This document shows positions 1 to 6,138 of a stretch of 13,556 nt of DNA, one piece after another. The stretch is from Firmicutes bacterium UBA3914. Its GTDB lineage: Bacteria; Bacillota; Limnochordia; Darwinibacteriales; Darwinibacteriaceae. Each line of letters starts with the position of its first letter. Position 1 is the stretch's first letter. The DNA is taken from positions 1 through 13,556 of the forward strand of contig DGEY01000033.1 of assembly GCA_002391385.1 (NCBI GenBank), read 5' to 3'. The position numbers and the translations under genes were made by a program. The notes under the pieces were generated by a model. It did no database searches and was not told where the DNA came from. It worked only from the letters and a program-made list of their open reading frames with translations.

Positions 1-957
1 CCCCCGGCCCTCTGCAGGTGCTAGGTCCTTAAGCCTCCCCGCTAAGGGGAGTTTTTTTTCCGTCCTTTTACTTACCCCCCACACCCCCCCCAAGACAATC
101 GCCGCCCCAATGAGCTCCCCCGCGAGCAGCCGCTCGCCCCTGAACAACACCCCAGCCAGGATGGAAAACACCGGGGTGAGGTTGGTGAACACCGCCACCC
201 GGGAGGCACTGAGCTTAGCCAGGGCGTAGTTGAGGAGGAAAAAGGCACCAACCGAAGAAAGCAGGCCCAGGTAAAGAAGGGCGGAAGCAGTCTCCCAGCG
301 GCCCAAGGCCAGGAAATAGGTGAGGGGGCGACCTGTGAGCGCGGCGCGCATTAACACCACGGCGTTGAACGCCACAGCTCCCACCCACATCATCACGTAG
401 GTCACTTCCACGGGAGCGGCCTTGCTTGAGGCCTGGCGGGAGGCGATGTTGTAAAGGGCGGCGGCCACCACTGCCCCCAGCAGCGCCAAGATCCCCTTGA
501 CGCCCCCCAATCCCCCCTGCAGCTGGGGCCGGGAAAGCAGGACCACGCCGGTCACAGAAGTGGCGATGAAAACCCACTGTTCCCCGCTTAGACGCTCCTT
601 TAGGAGCGCCGCGGCCAAAAGCGCAACCGCAACAGGTATGAGCGCGATGAGAACTCCAGCCACCGAAGCGGAAGTGAGGTTGACCCCCACGGTCTCGCAG
701 ATGAAATAAAGGACGGGCTGGAAAACGGCCACCACAAGCAAACTGCCCAGCTTGTCCCAGGAAAGCTCCACCTGGATCAGTTTCAGCCTGCGCAGAAAGA
801 GCATGAAGAAAGCGGCCAGGAAAAACCTCAGCCCCAAGAGTTCGAAGGTCTCGAGACTGTCCAAGGCGTTTTTGGTAAACAAAAAGGAAAAGCCGAAGAT
901 AACGGCTGCTCCCGCCGCGGCCAGGTGGGGCCGCAGCCCAGACTCTCTGTGTTCCAC
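1..957 (-). CDS. DMT/EamA-family transporter (partial, runs off left edge)
   Basis: Probable inner-membrane exporter or permease of the drug/metabolite transporter superfamily; the substrate cannot be read from sequence. The frame is open from a GTG at 955-957 to base 1 (319 codons, no stop in the window). It shows two EamA-type repeats, each about five hydrophobic helices: the first begins near residue 12 (LAAAGAAVIFGFSFLFTKNA) and includes SVAGVLIALIPVAVALLAAA, the second ends with the typical SASRVAVFTNLTPVFSILAG and a last helix near the edge. Family members are about 300 residues, so the end should be close. An in-frame TAG lies five codons before the GTG, with a weak AGGT ribosome site before it. 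Oddities: the last codons pass through G-runs (C-runs at 75-80 and 84-91) and a plus-strand terminator, and both other frames stop soon after, so a slip or sequence error in the tail is possible. Family call sure; exact end unknown. Confidence 0.9.
   Translation of the reverse strand, partial: MEHRESGLRPHLAAAGAAVIFGFSFLFTKNALDSLETFELLGLRFFLAAFFMLFLRRLKLIQVELSWDKLGSLLVVAVFQPVLYFICETVGVNLTSASVAGVLIALIPVAVALLAAALLKERLSGEQWVFIATSVTGVVLLSRPQLQGGLGGVKGILALLGAVVAAALYNIASRQASSKAAPVEVTYVMMWVGAVAFNAVVLMRAALTGRPLTYFLALGRWETASALLYLGLLSSVGAFFLLNYALAKLSASRVAVFTNLTPVFSILAGVLFRGERLLAGELIGAAIVLGGVWGVSKRTEKKLPLAGRLKDLAPAEGRG
35..59 (+). terminator. Intrinsic terminator, plus strand
   Basis: A 6-bp GC-rich stem (CTCCCC 35-40 pairing with GGGGAG 46-51, loop GCTAA) is followed by eight T. 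The T-run orientation means it ends transcription of a plus-strand gene lying left of the window, convergent with the DMT transporter. It sits inside the open frame of that transporter. Confidence 0.75.
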
Positions 958-1071
958 AGACCTGCACCCATTCTACCTTGTTTTCTAGCAGCTTTATTCG
1001 GCAAAATGGCGCAGATGCCTCCCCAGGGAAGAGGAAGTTGCAGCTCAGATGTCAAATAAAGGTGAGACAGC

Positions 1072-1079
1072 AAAGGAGG
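1072..1079 (+). promoter_or_regulatory. Ribosome binding site that fixes the lipoprotein start
   Basis: AAAGGAGG lies 8 bases before GTG 1088. The upstream ATG at 1049 has no comparable site at correct spacing, and starting there would add 13 charged residues before the signal peptide. Confidence 0.8.
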
Positions 1080-1087
1080 CACGTGGA

Positions 1088-1369
1088 GTGAAGAGATTTG
1101 CTTTATTCGCTTTGCTGGCTGCCGGCTGCCTTCTGCTCACCGGCTGCCTGCCCGGGAGCGGCAGTAGGACACCGGAGAATCCCGCGGGCTTTTTCACCGG
1201 TATCTGGCACGGCTGGGTGGCCCCCCTATCCCTGATCTTCGGCCTGTTCCGCCCCCATATCCGGGTGTACGAGGTGGCCAACACCGGTTGGTGGTATGAT
1301 TTCGGTTTTTACCTGGCCATCGTGGGCGGCTGGGGCAGCCTTTCGCTGGTGAGAAAAAAGAGCAAATAA
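1088..1369 (+). CDS. Small membrane lipoprotein, function unknown
   Basis: A 93-residue protein starting at GTG 1088. The N-terminus is a textbook lipoprotein signal: a Lys-Arg pair, a hydrophobic core (FALFALLAAGCLL) and a lipobox LTGC, so lipidation is expected on the Cys near residue 20. After it come a Gly/Ser/Pro-rich linker, an aromatic amphipathic stretch (GIWHGWVAPLSLIFGLF), the block YEVANTGWWYDFGFYLAI, a second hydrophobic helix and a basic tail (RKKSK), suggesting it spans or hugs the membrane. I recall uncharacterised bacterial proteins sharing the IWHGW...YEV.NTGWWYDFGF pattern but no assigned function. A longer ATG start (1049) gives 106 residues and is less likely. The gene is divergent from the DMT transporter and convergent with the GMC dehydrogenase, from which a bidirectional terminator separates it. 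Confidence 0.75.
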   Translation: MKRFALFALLAAGCLLLTGCLPGSGSRTPENPAGFFTGIWHGWVAPLSLIFGLFRPHIRVYEVANTGWWYDFGFYLAIVGGWGSLSLVRKKSK

Positions 1370-1375
1370 GGATGG

Positions 1376-1429
1376 AAAAAGTGTGGAGGCCCACCGGGCG
1401 GTTGCGGTGGGCCTCCCCTTTATCTCTTT
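1376..1429. terminator. Bidirectional intrinsic terminator
   Basis: A perfect 11-bp stem, GGAGGCCCACC (1385-1395) with GGTGGGCCTCC (1406-1416), is flanked by a T-rich tract on the plus side (TTTATCTCTTT, 1419-1429) and by AAAAA at 1376-1380, which reads as a U-tract on the minus strand. It serves both the lipoprotein gene and the GMC operon; the GMC stop codon lies in the plus-side tract. Confidence 0.9.
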
Positions 1430-3042
1430 CCCTGCGCGATGATCTGGTCCGCGGTACGGGCCGCCAGGGCCATCACCGTCTCCGTGGGATTGGCGGCCCC
1501 AGAAGTTACGAACACGCTGGCATCGCAGATGTAGAGGTTGGGGATATCGTGGCTGCGGCAGAACTCGTTCACAACTGAGGTGCTGGGGTCCTTGCCCATG
1601 CGGCAGCCGCCCATGAGATGGGCGCTGTCCGGCACCACAAAGGCGTCCCTCCCCCCCGCCGCGGCCAGGATCTCTTGGCACTTTTGGATCCCGTGGGCGA
1701 TGAGCTTTTGGTCGTTTTCTCCGTAAGCAAAGTGGACCTGGGCCCTGGGCAGACCGTACTCATCCTTTTCCTCGCTCAAGGTCACGCAGTTTGTGGCCTC
1801 GGGGAGCACTTCCCCCACCAGAGTGATGCGGGCATAGAAGTTCCAGTGGAGCATGATCTCCCGCAGTTTTTTCCCCCAGATCCCCGCATTGGTGGCCGCC
1901 TTCACCGCCATACCCACCGGCCGTGCGCCGTGGGCGTGGAGGGAATAGCCGCGGATAAAACCCCGGCTCAGGTCGGTCTCATAGAAATCCTGACTGACGG
2001 CCAGAACCGGTGTACCTTTGTAGAGGCGGATCTCCTGGTCGAAACGGGCGTACACATCGTGACCGCTGTGGGGCATCAAGTACTTCCCCACCAGGCCGCT
2101 GCTGTTGGCCAGGCCTTCCGGAAACTGGCTGCAGGCGGAGTTCAGCAGGAGCCTAGGTGTTTCCACGGCGAAGGCCGAGACGATCACCACCTTGGCCTTC
2201 TGGGCGTAGAACTGGCCGTCGTGGTTGAACTCCACACCGGTCACCCGGCCCCCTTTGTCCACCAGGATGCGGGTCACCATGCAGTCCGTCAAAACCTCCG
2301 CGCCCAGTCCGATGGCCTTGGGCACATGGTGGATCAAGGTGGAAAACTTGGCATTGGGCAGACACCCCTGGTTGCAGAAACCCCGGTTGATGCAAGGGGG
2401 CCGTCCATCAAAGGGCGCAGAAAGGATGGCCAGGGGAGCCACGGTGCTGCGGATCCCCAAGGCCGCGCAGCCCCGGCGGAAGATTTCCGCATTGCCGCTG
2501 ATGGGGCTGCGCTCGGGATAGGGGTACGGGCCGTGGAAGGCTCCCCAGGGGAACTCCCGGGGGCCGCTCACCTTGATCTCTTCCTCGATCTTGGCGTAGT
2601 AGGGGGCTAGATCTGCATAGGTGATGGGCCAGTCTTCCGCTGCTCCATCCAGGGTGCGCACCCTGAAGTCGCTTTCATGGAAGCGGTAAAAGACCCCGGT
2701 GAAATGTACGGTGCCGCCCCCTACGCCGCGCCCCGAGTTGTTGGCCCCAAACTGCAGGGCGTTTTGGCCTGTGGAAAGGCGCGTGTCATTCCAGGCCAGG
2801 GACTGGGCATGGAGCTCATCGCTGGCGAAGTCAGTCTGGGGATCCCAAAAGGGGCCCGCCTCGATGCCCACAACGCTCAATCCCGCCTTGGCCAGTTCGT
2901 AAAGGAGCACTCCCCCAGCCGCCCCCAGACCCACGATAACCGCATCCACCTCTTGGCCCCCGTATTTGCGCTTGCGCAGGTGGGGGTGGCGCTCCCGGTC
3001 GTAATGATCGCAGTTATGCTGTACTGAAACCTTCTCTGCCAT
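1420..3042 (-). CDS. GMC-family FAD dehydrogenase with predicted 3Fe-4S motif (gluconate/glucose dehydrogenase large-subunit type)
   Basis: A 540-residue flavoprotein likely oxidising a sugar or polyol alcohol group. Seen: the Rossmann FAD motif GLGAAGG at 38-44 with Glu61 closing the second strand; the GMC FAD segment NNSGRGVGGGTVHF near 101-114; and the C-terminal His475 (SAHLMGGCRMG) and Asn518 (NPTETVMALA), the usual His/Asn catalytic pair. Cys217, Cys223 and Cys227 form C-x5-C-x3-C, the spacing I recall for the 3Fe-4S ligands of Burkholderia FAD-glucose dehydrogenase, whose length is also near 540. The chosen ATG (3042) has GGGGGAG upstream and lies 13 bases after the small-subunit stop; a longer frame reaching 3150 would overlap that gene. 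No signal peptide is visible, suggesting a cytoplasmic location. It is the last gene of a three-gene operon. Family sure; substrate and electron acceptor unknown. Confidence 0.93.
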   Translation of the reverse strand: MAEKVSVQHNCDHYDRERHPHLRKRKYGGQEVDAVIVGLGAAGGVLLYELAKAGLSVVGIEAGPFWDPQTDFASDELHAQSLAWNDTRLSTGQNALQFGANNSGRGVGGGTVHFTGVFYRFHESDFRVRTLDGAAEDWPITYADLAPYYAKIEEEIKVSGPREFPWGAFHGPYPYPERSPISGNAEIFRRGCAALGIRSTVAPLAILSAPFDGRPPCINRGFCNQGCLPNAKFSTLIHHVPKAIGLGAEVLTDCMVTRILVDKGGRVTGVEFNHDGQFYAQKAKVVIVSAFAVETPRLLLNSACSQFPEGLANSSGLVGKYLMPHSGHDVYARFDQEIRLYKGTPVLAVSQDFYETDLSRGFIRGYSLHAHGARPVGMAVKAATNAGIWGKKLREIMLHWNFYARITLVGEVLPEATNCVTLSEEKDEYGLPRAQVHFAYGENDQKLIAHGIQKCQEILAAAGGRDAFVVPDSAHLMGGCRMGKDPSTSVVNEFCRSHDIPNLYICDASVFVTSGAANPTETVMALAARTADQIIAQGKR

Positions 3043-3055
3043 GGCGCTCCCCCGC

Positions 3056-3655
3056 TCAGCTCCACTCGGCCTGTTTTGGTTCCCAAGGGTCCACAAGCCC
3101 CAGCTCCACCCGGACATAACCGCGGGGGTACGCTGGGCCGCCGTATCCAATCTCCGACCACACCCAGGGATGGGAGTAATGGGCGGTGATGACTAGACCC
3201 GCGAGCTTCTTGAACAGCTCCTTTTGTCTTTCCACATCCCAGCCCTCTTCTTGTGGTAAACCGCCCACCTCCAAGAGCTGCAGGAACTCCAGCTGCTGCG
3301 CTTCCTTGAGGCTGAGAAAGCCTTTGAAAAACTTGGCCTTAGCCCAGTTGTCCAAAGCGTCCAAACCGGCGAGGATGAGTTCCTTACGGGGCGGGATACC
3401 CGGCTTGCGCTGGGCTTCCCCCTGGGGTTTGCCCAGTTCCGTCTCCACATGGAAGGCAATCCAGGTGAGCACCTCATCCCGCCCCTCGCAGGCCAGCTGC
3501 CGGGCCAGGGCCTTGATCATCCCCTGCTGCCAGTGGGAGAGCAGCTTAAACTCAAAGGGCCCCAGGCGCTGCTTTACGATCTGGCGGGTATTGGCATCCC
3601 ACTCGTCCTGGAGGGCCAAGACATCGTAATCGGGATAGAGGCTCTCCAAGCCCAT
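3056..3655 (-). CDS. Gluconate 2-dehydrogenase subunit 3 family protein
   Basis: A 199-residue partner of the GMC flavoprotein that follows it. In known gluconate, sorbitol and glucose dehydrogenases the small subunit binds the catalytic subunit and helps it fold or be exported. The diagnostic C-terminal block is present (HYSHPWVWSEIGYGGPAYPR), after a helical body containing LEFLQLLEVGG. The ATG at 3653-3655 overlaps the stop of the upstream gene (TGATG), implying translational coupling; the open frame continues upstream, but those residues are the shadow of the membrane protein. Oddity: the protein begins MGLESLYPDYDVLALQDEWD, with no Tat twin-arginine signal, although the Burkholderia-type small subunit carries one that exports the complex. 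I therefore infer a complex on the cytoplasmic face. Family call strong, role by analogy. Confidence 0.9.
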   Translation of the reverse strand: MGLESLYPDYDVLALQDEWDANTRQIVKQRLGPFEFKLLSHWQQGMIKALARQLACEGRDEVLTWIAFHVETELGKPQGEAQRKPGIPPRKELILAGLDALDNWAKAKFFKGFLSLKEAQQLEFLQLLEVGGLPQEEGWDVERQKELFKKLAGLVITAHYSHPWVWSEIGYGGPAYPRGYVRVELGLVDPWEPKQAEWS

Positions 3656-4065
3656 CACAGCCCACCACTCCAGTACACGGCCAAAAGTCCGAGCACGCTC
3701 AAGGCGGTAATGGTTAAAGGCAGTACCACCGGTGGGCCCACCAGGAAGTTCTGCAGCCGGTAGCCATCCACCCTCTGCCCCACGCCCCGCAGGTGGAGGA
3801 AAAAACCGTACAATCCCCCTAAAGCATCTGCCGCGCAGAGCAGGGCAAAAACCCGGCGCACGCCTGCCGTGCCGGAAGCTGTGACCCACAGGCCAGTCAG
3901 AGCCAGAATTGGCAGGGCGATCACCGGAACCCACTGGGCCCAGTGCCTGAAGTTCTGGCGGTAATGGAAGAGCGTCACCTGCACGAAGATGAGGAGAAAG
4001 CCCAGGGAAGCAAAGAGGATTGCCACCCGCTCAAAGGGCCAGCCGGTCCACCCCACGCCTATCAC
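3655..4065 (-). CDS. Four-helix membrane protein, first gene of GMC dehydrogenase operon
   Basis: A 136-residue integral membrane protein I do not recognise by family. It has four hydrophobic segments: about residues 13-34 (VAILFASLGFLLIFVQVTLF), 44-62 (VPVIALPILALTGLWVT), 73-91 (VFALLCAADALGGLYGFFL) and 113-133 (LPLTITALSVLGLLAVYW). Histidines flank the helices (LFHYRQNFRHW after helix 1, FLHLRGVG after helix 3). GTG at 4065 has AAAGGA five bases upstream. Its stop overlaps the start of the subunit-3 gene, so it is tightly coupled to the dehydrogenase. Inference: it anchors the dehydrogenase to the membrane or hands electrons to quinone, replacing the cytochrome c subunit of proteobacterial relatives; heme binding is only a possibility. 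No cytochrome CxxCH motif occurs anywhere in this operon. Confidence 0.75.
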   Translation of the reverse strand: MIGVGWTGWPFERVAILFASLGFLLIFVQVTLFHYRQNFRHWAQWVPVIALPILALTGLWVTASGTAGVRRVFALLCAADALGGLYGFFLHLRGVGQRVDGYRLQNFLVGPPVVLPLTITALSVLGLLAVYWSGGL

Positions 4066-4109
4066 CCTGTTCCTTTGGTCTATCCCTTACAGTGTTCCCA
4101 TCTTAAGTC

Positions 4110-4143
4110 AAAAAAACCCGCATTTCCCTGGGGGAAATGCGGG
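4110..4143 (-). terminator. Intrinsic terminator of the SDR gene
   Basis: A 12-bp stem, CCCGCATTTCCC (4117-4128) with GGGAAATGCGGG (4132-4143), has seven A at 4110-4116, which is a U7 tract on the minus strand. It separates the SDR transcript from the GMC operon beginning 45 bases further on. Confidence 0.92.
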
Positions 4144-4167
4144 CCTATTCTTTGCTATCTGCCCACC

Positions 4168-4986
4168 TTACACGCCCGAAAAGGCCATGAAGCCGCCGTC
4201 TACCGGTACAACAACCCCGGTCACGAACTTGCTGGCATCACTTACCAACCAGATCACCGTACCCACCAAGTCGGAGGGCTCGCCAAAGCGGCCCATGGGG
4301 GTGTGTTCCAAGATGGTGCGGCCCCGCTGGGTGAGCTCACCGGTTTTTTCCTCGGTGAGCAGGAAGCGGTTCTGCTCAGTGAGGAAGAACCCGGGGGCGA
4401 TGGCATTCACCCGGATGTTGGGGGAGTAGTGCTTGCAGAAGTGCACAGCCAGCCACATGGTCAGATTGTTGATGGCCGCCTTGGCTGCGGAATAGCCGAT
4501 GACATTGGTCATGGGCTGGTAGGAGGACATGGAAGAAACGTTGAGGATCACGCCTTCCTTCTTTTCCGCAAACACCTGCCCGAAAACCTGGGTGGGCAGG
4601 AGCGTGCCCATGAAGTTCAGCCGCACGACGTAGTCCAAAGCCTCCTGGGGAAGGTCGAAGAAGGAGAGATCAGGGCTGGTGGTGGCATCCTTCCTGTTGC
4701 CCCCGGCGCCGTTGACCAAAATGTCCACTGTGCCAAAGCGTTCTAGAACCTCGGCCTTGGCAGCCAACAGGCTCTCCTGGTTCAAAACATCGCAGGCAAT
4801 ACCCACTGCCTCTCCGCCTGCCTGTTGAATATCAGTCACCACGGCAGCCCGGCGGCCCTCATCTCTACCTAGAACGACCACCTTGGCACCGGCCTGGGCC
4901 AGCCCCCTGGACAGCTCGCTGCCCAGCACTCCCGTCCCACCGGTGATCACAGCAACCTTGCCGTGGAGAGCAAATAAGTCTTTCAT
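4168..4986 (-). CDS. SDR oxidoreductase, D-mannonate oxidoreductase (fructuronate reductase) type
   Basis: A 272-residue classical short-chain dehydrogenase. Seen: nucleotide-binding TGGTGVLG at 15-22, NGAGG from 92, catalytic Ser152 with Tyr165-x3-Lys169 (YSAAK), NAIAPGFFLTEQNRFLL near 194-210, and the C-terminal PVDGGFMAFSGV. The NGAGGNRKDATTS, PGFFLTEQNRFLL and AFSGV blocks match what I recall of the SDR group annotated as D-mannonate oxidoreductase, which interconverts fructuronate and mannonate with NAD(P)H in hexuronate breakdown; other keto-sugar-acid reductions cannot be excluded. The ATG at 4986 has AGGAAGG about 9 bases upstream; a longer frame to 5088 adds residues unlike the family. 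It is probably transcribed alone: terminators lie on both sides. No uronate isomerase or mannonate dehydratase lies in this window. Confidence 0.92.
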   Translation of the reverse strand: MKDLFALHGKVAVITGGTGVLGSELSRGLAQAGAKVVVLGRDEGRRAAVVTDIQQAGGEAVGIACDVLNQESLLAAKAEVLERFGTVDILVNGAGGNRKDATTSPDLSFFDLPQEALDYVVRLNFMGTLLPTQVFGQVFAEKKEGVILNVSSMSSYQPMTNVIGYSAAKAAINNLTMWLAVHFCKHYSPNIRVNAIAPGFFLTEQNRFLLTEEKTGELTQRGRTILEHTPMGRFGEPSDLVGTVIWLVSDASKFVTGVVVPVDGGFMAFSGV

Positions 4987-5079
4987 CTCTGTCGCCTTCC
5001 TTTCTACGTGGTAGTGCCACATGTTCTCTTCTTTAGTAATTCCAAATAACTCCGGAACTTCCTGCGTCTTTTCCCCGGT

Positions 5080-5110
5080 AAAAGACAAAGGAGCCTTTGG
5101 AGCTCCTTTG
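5080..5110 (-). terminator. Intrinsic terminator of the 5152-5994 gene
   Basis: A 9-bp stem, CAAAGGAGC (5086-5094) with GCTCCTTTG (5102-5110), is followed on the minus strand by TCTTTT (5085-5080). It ends the unrecognised helical gene before the SDR gene. Confidence 0.8.
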
Positions 5111-5151
5111 CTTTCCTTTTCCCCTCTCGGGCCGCGCTTCCCCCTTGGGGT

Positions 5152-5994
5152 CTATCGCCTGTTTTCTTTGGAGGGAAGCACGCCCCCTGTGCCGGCCTCC
5201 TTTTCCTTAAGCAAGCCTCCCTGCACCGCGCCGGAAAAGCCGGCGGAAGCCTTCCCCCCTTCCCCCAGCAGATTTGGTGCTCCGGCGGAAGTCAGATTCC
5301 AGCCGGGGAGGTTCTCTGCCACACGCTCACCATCGGTGGAACAGGCATGGTAAAACAAAGCCACTTCCAAGTACTTCTGCAGCAGATGATCGTAGAGAAG
5401 CTCGGGAGAGATGAGCAGGCGCTCCTTGGGCAGAGGCAGCAGGGGAATCTGTTCAGGTAACTTGGAAAGGTCCAATTCCCTAGGCAAAAGCTCCTTGAGC
5501 TCTTGGTGTCCCGCGGCATATCTGCCCTCCACCTGCTGTCTTCCAGCCCTGGCCAAACGGCTGGCGAAAAAGAGGGAGAGCAGGCGCTGCAAGTTCAGGT
5601 AATCCTTGAGCTGCGGCAGCCGTGTCCCCAAAAGTTTGGCCAGGCCTTCCTGGGCCAAAAGCAGGGCAAAGGCCGCGGCCAGATCCGCCCAGCTCAGATC
5701 CAGGGCGGCCCAAGCCGATTGCAGCAGACCCCGGGGCTTGACCCTGCGCCAAGGGGCGCTGGCCTGTTTTAGCTTGGCCAGCAGCTGCGGATCGGGGTCT
5801 CTATGCTCCTCCAGACGCCCCAGGCGGTGCACCAGGTGAATCAGGGCCTTCAGCTGCTCTTGGTAGCCCAAATCCGCGACCTTAAGCCCTTCTTCCCTGC
5901 GCCTTAAGTGCAGTTCATGAACTAGACTGTACAGCTCCGCTAGGCTGGACTGGCCCGCCAGCTCCGCCAGGTTCTTGGCCTCCCTCGCTTCCAT
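5152..5994 (-). CDS. Unrecognised helical protein (280 aa), weak F1-ATPase gamma-like segment
   Basis: I do not recognise this protein. It is almost entirely predicted helix, rich in Leu, Ala, Gln, Glu and Arg, with no signal peptide or clear membrane span. Residues 180-200 form a Pro/Leu linker (IPLLPLPKERLLISPELL), and 197-228 is a helix (YDHLLQKYLEVALFYHA) that recalls the C-terminal helix of F1-ATPase gamma subunits (P-x2-LLD-x-LL-x2-Y-x-E). The total length is also close to gamma, but the N-terminal gamma helix is not evident, so this is a weak lead. The last 45 residues are Gly/Ser/Lys-rich and probably disordered. The ATG at 5994 has AGAGGAGAG just upstream and a strong promoter; a terminator follows. 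It is divergent from the nitroreductase gene. Coding status is well supported by promoter, ribosome site, terminator and frame. Confidence 0.72.
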   Translation of the reverse strand: MEAREAKNLAELAGQSSLAELYSLVHELHLRRREEGLKVADLGYQEQLKALIHLVHRLGRLEEHRDPDPQLLAKLKQASAPWRRVKPRGLLQSAWAALDLSWADLAAAFALLLAQEGLAKLLGTRLPQLKDYLNLQRLLSLFFASRLARAGRQQVEGRYAAGHQELKELLPRELDLSKLPEQIPLLPLPKERLLISPELLYDHLLQKYLEVALFYHACSTDGERVAENLPGWNLTSAGAPNLLGEGGKASAGFSGAVQGGLLKEKEAGTGGVLPSKENRR

Positions 5995-6023
5995 GGCTCT
6001 CCTCTTTCTGATTTCTTTTCGAT

Positions 6024-6052
6024 ATTATACTATTTTCTGACTCTTTGGGCAA
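6024..6052 (-). promoter_or_regulatory. Sigma-A-type promoter for the 280-aa helical protein
   Basis: On the minus strand there is a consensus TATAAT (6029-6024), 17 bases after TTGCCC (6052-6047). The -10 box ends about 29 bases before the ATG at 5994. The intergenic region is AT-rich compared with its surroundings. Confidence 0.75.
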
Positions 6053-6138
6053 GACTTTTCCACTCCTGGAGGGAGGCAGGGTAAAACCCCCGCTTTAGCG
6101 AACAATAGGCTGGAGTACCACGCGTAAGGAGGCTAACC

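Noticed and set aside
215..967. A 250-codon minus-strand frame in the DMT region
   Set aside because: Its translation is Gly/Arg/Pro-rich without membrane helices; the neighbouring frame gives a clear ten-helix EamA protein.
978..1007. Plus-strand TTGTTT/CAAAAT pair ahead of the lipoprotein gene
   Set aside because: Both boxes match poorly and the spacing is 18; not enough to call a promoter.
1618..2610. A 330-codon plus-strand open frame opposite the GMC gene
   Set aside because: His/Gln/Gly-rich shadow translation of a well-supported GMC gene, with no ribosome site or family likeness.
3656..3934. N-terminal extension of the subunit-3 protein
   Set aside because: It lies out of frame inside the membrane protein gene and has no family match; the ATG at 3655 gives the normal family start.
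4083..4111. Promoter for the GMC operon starting with TTGACT at 4111-4106 (minus strand)
   Set aside because: The -35 box is good but no acceptable -10 lies 15-19 bases downstream, and the box overlaps the terminator U-tract.
3943..4746. A 267-codon plus-strand frame across the SDR gene
   Set aside because: It crosses a terminator and is the antisense of the SDR; composition is typical of a shadow frame.
5006..5022. GTGG-N5-CCAC dyad 22-34 bases before the SDR start
   Set aside because: Only four paired bases; expected by chance in a window of this size, with no second copy.
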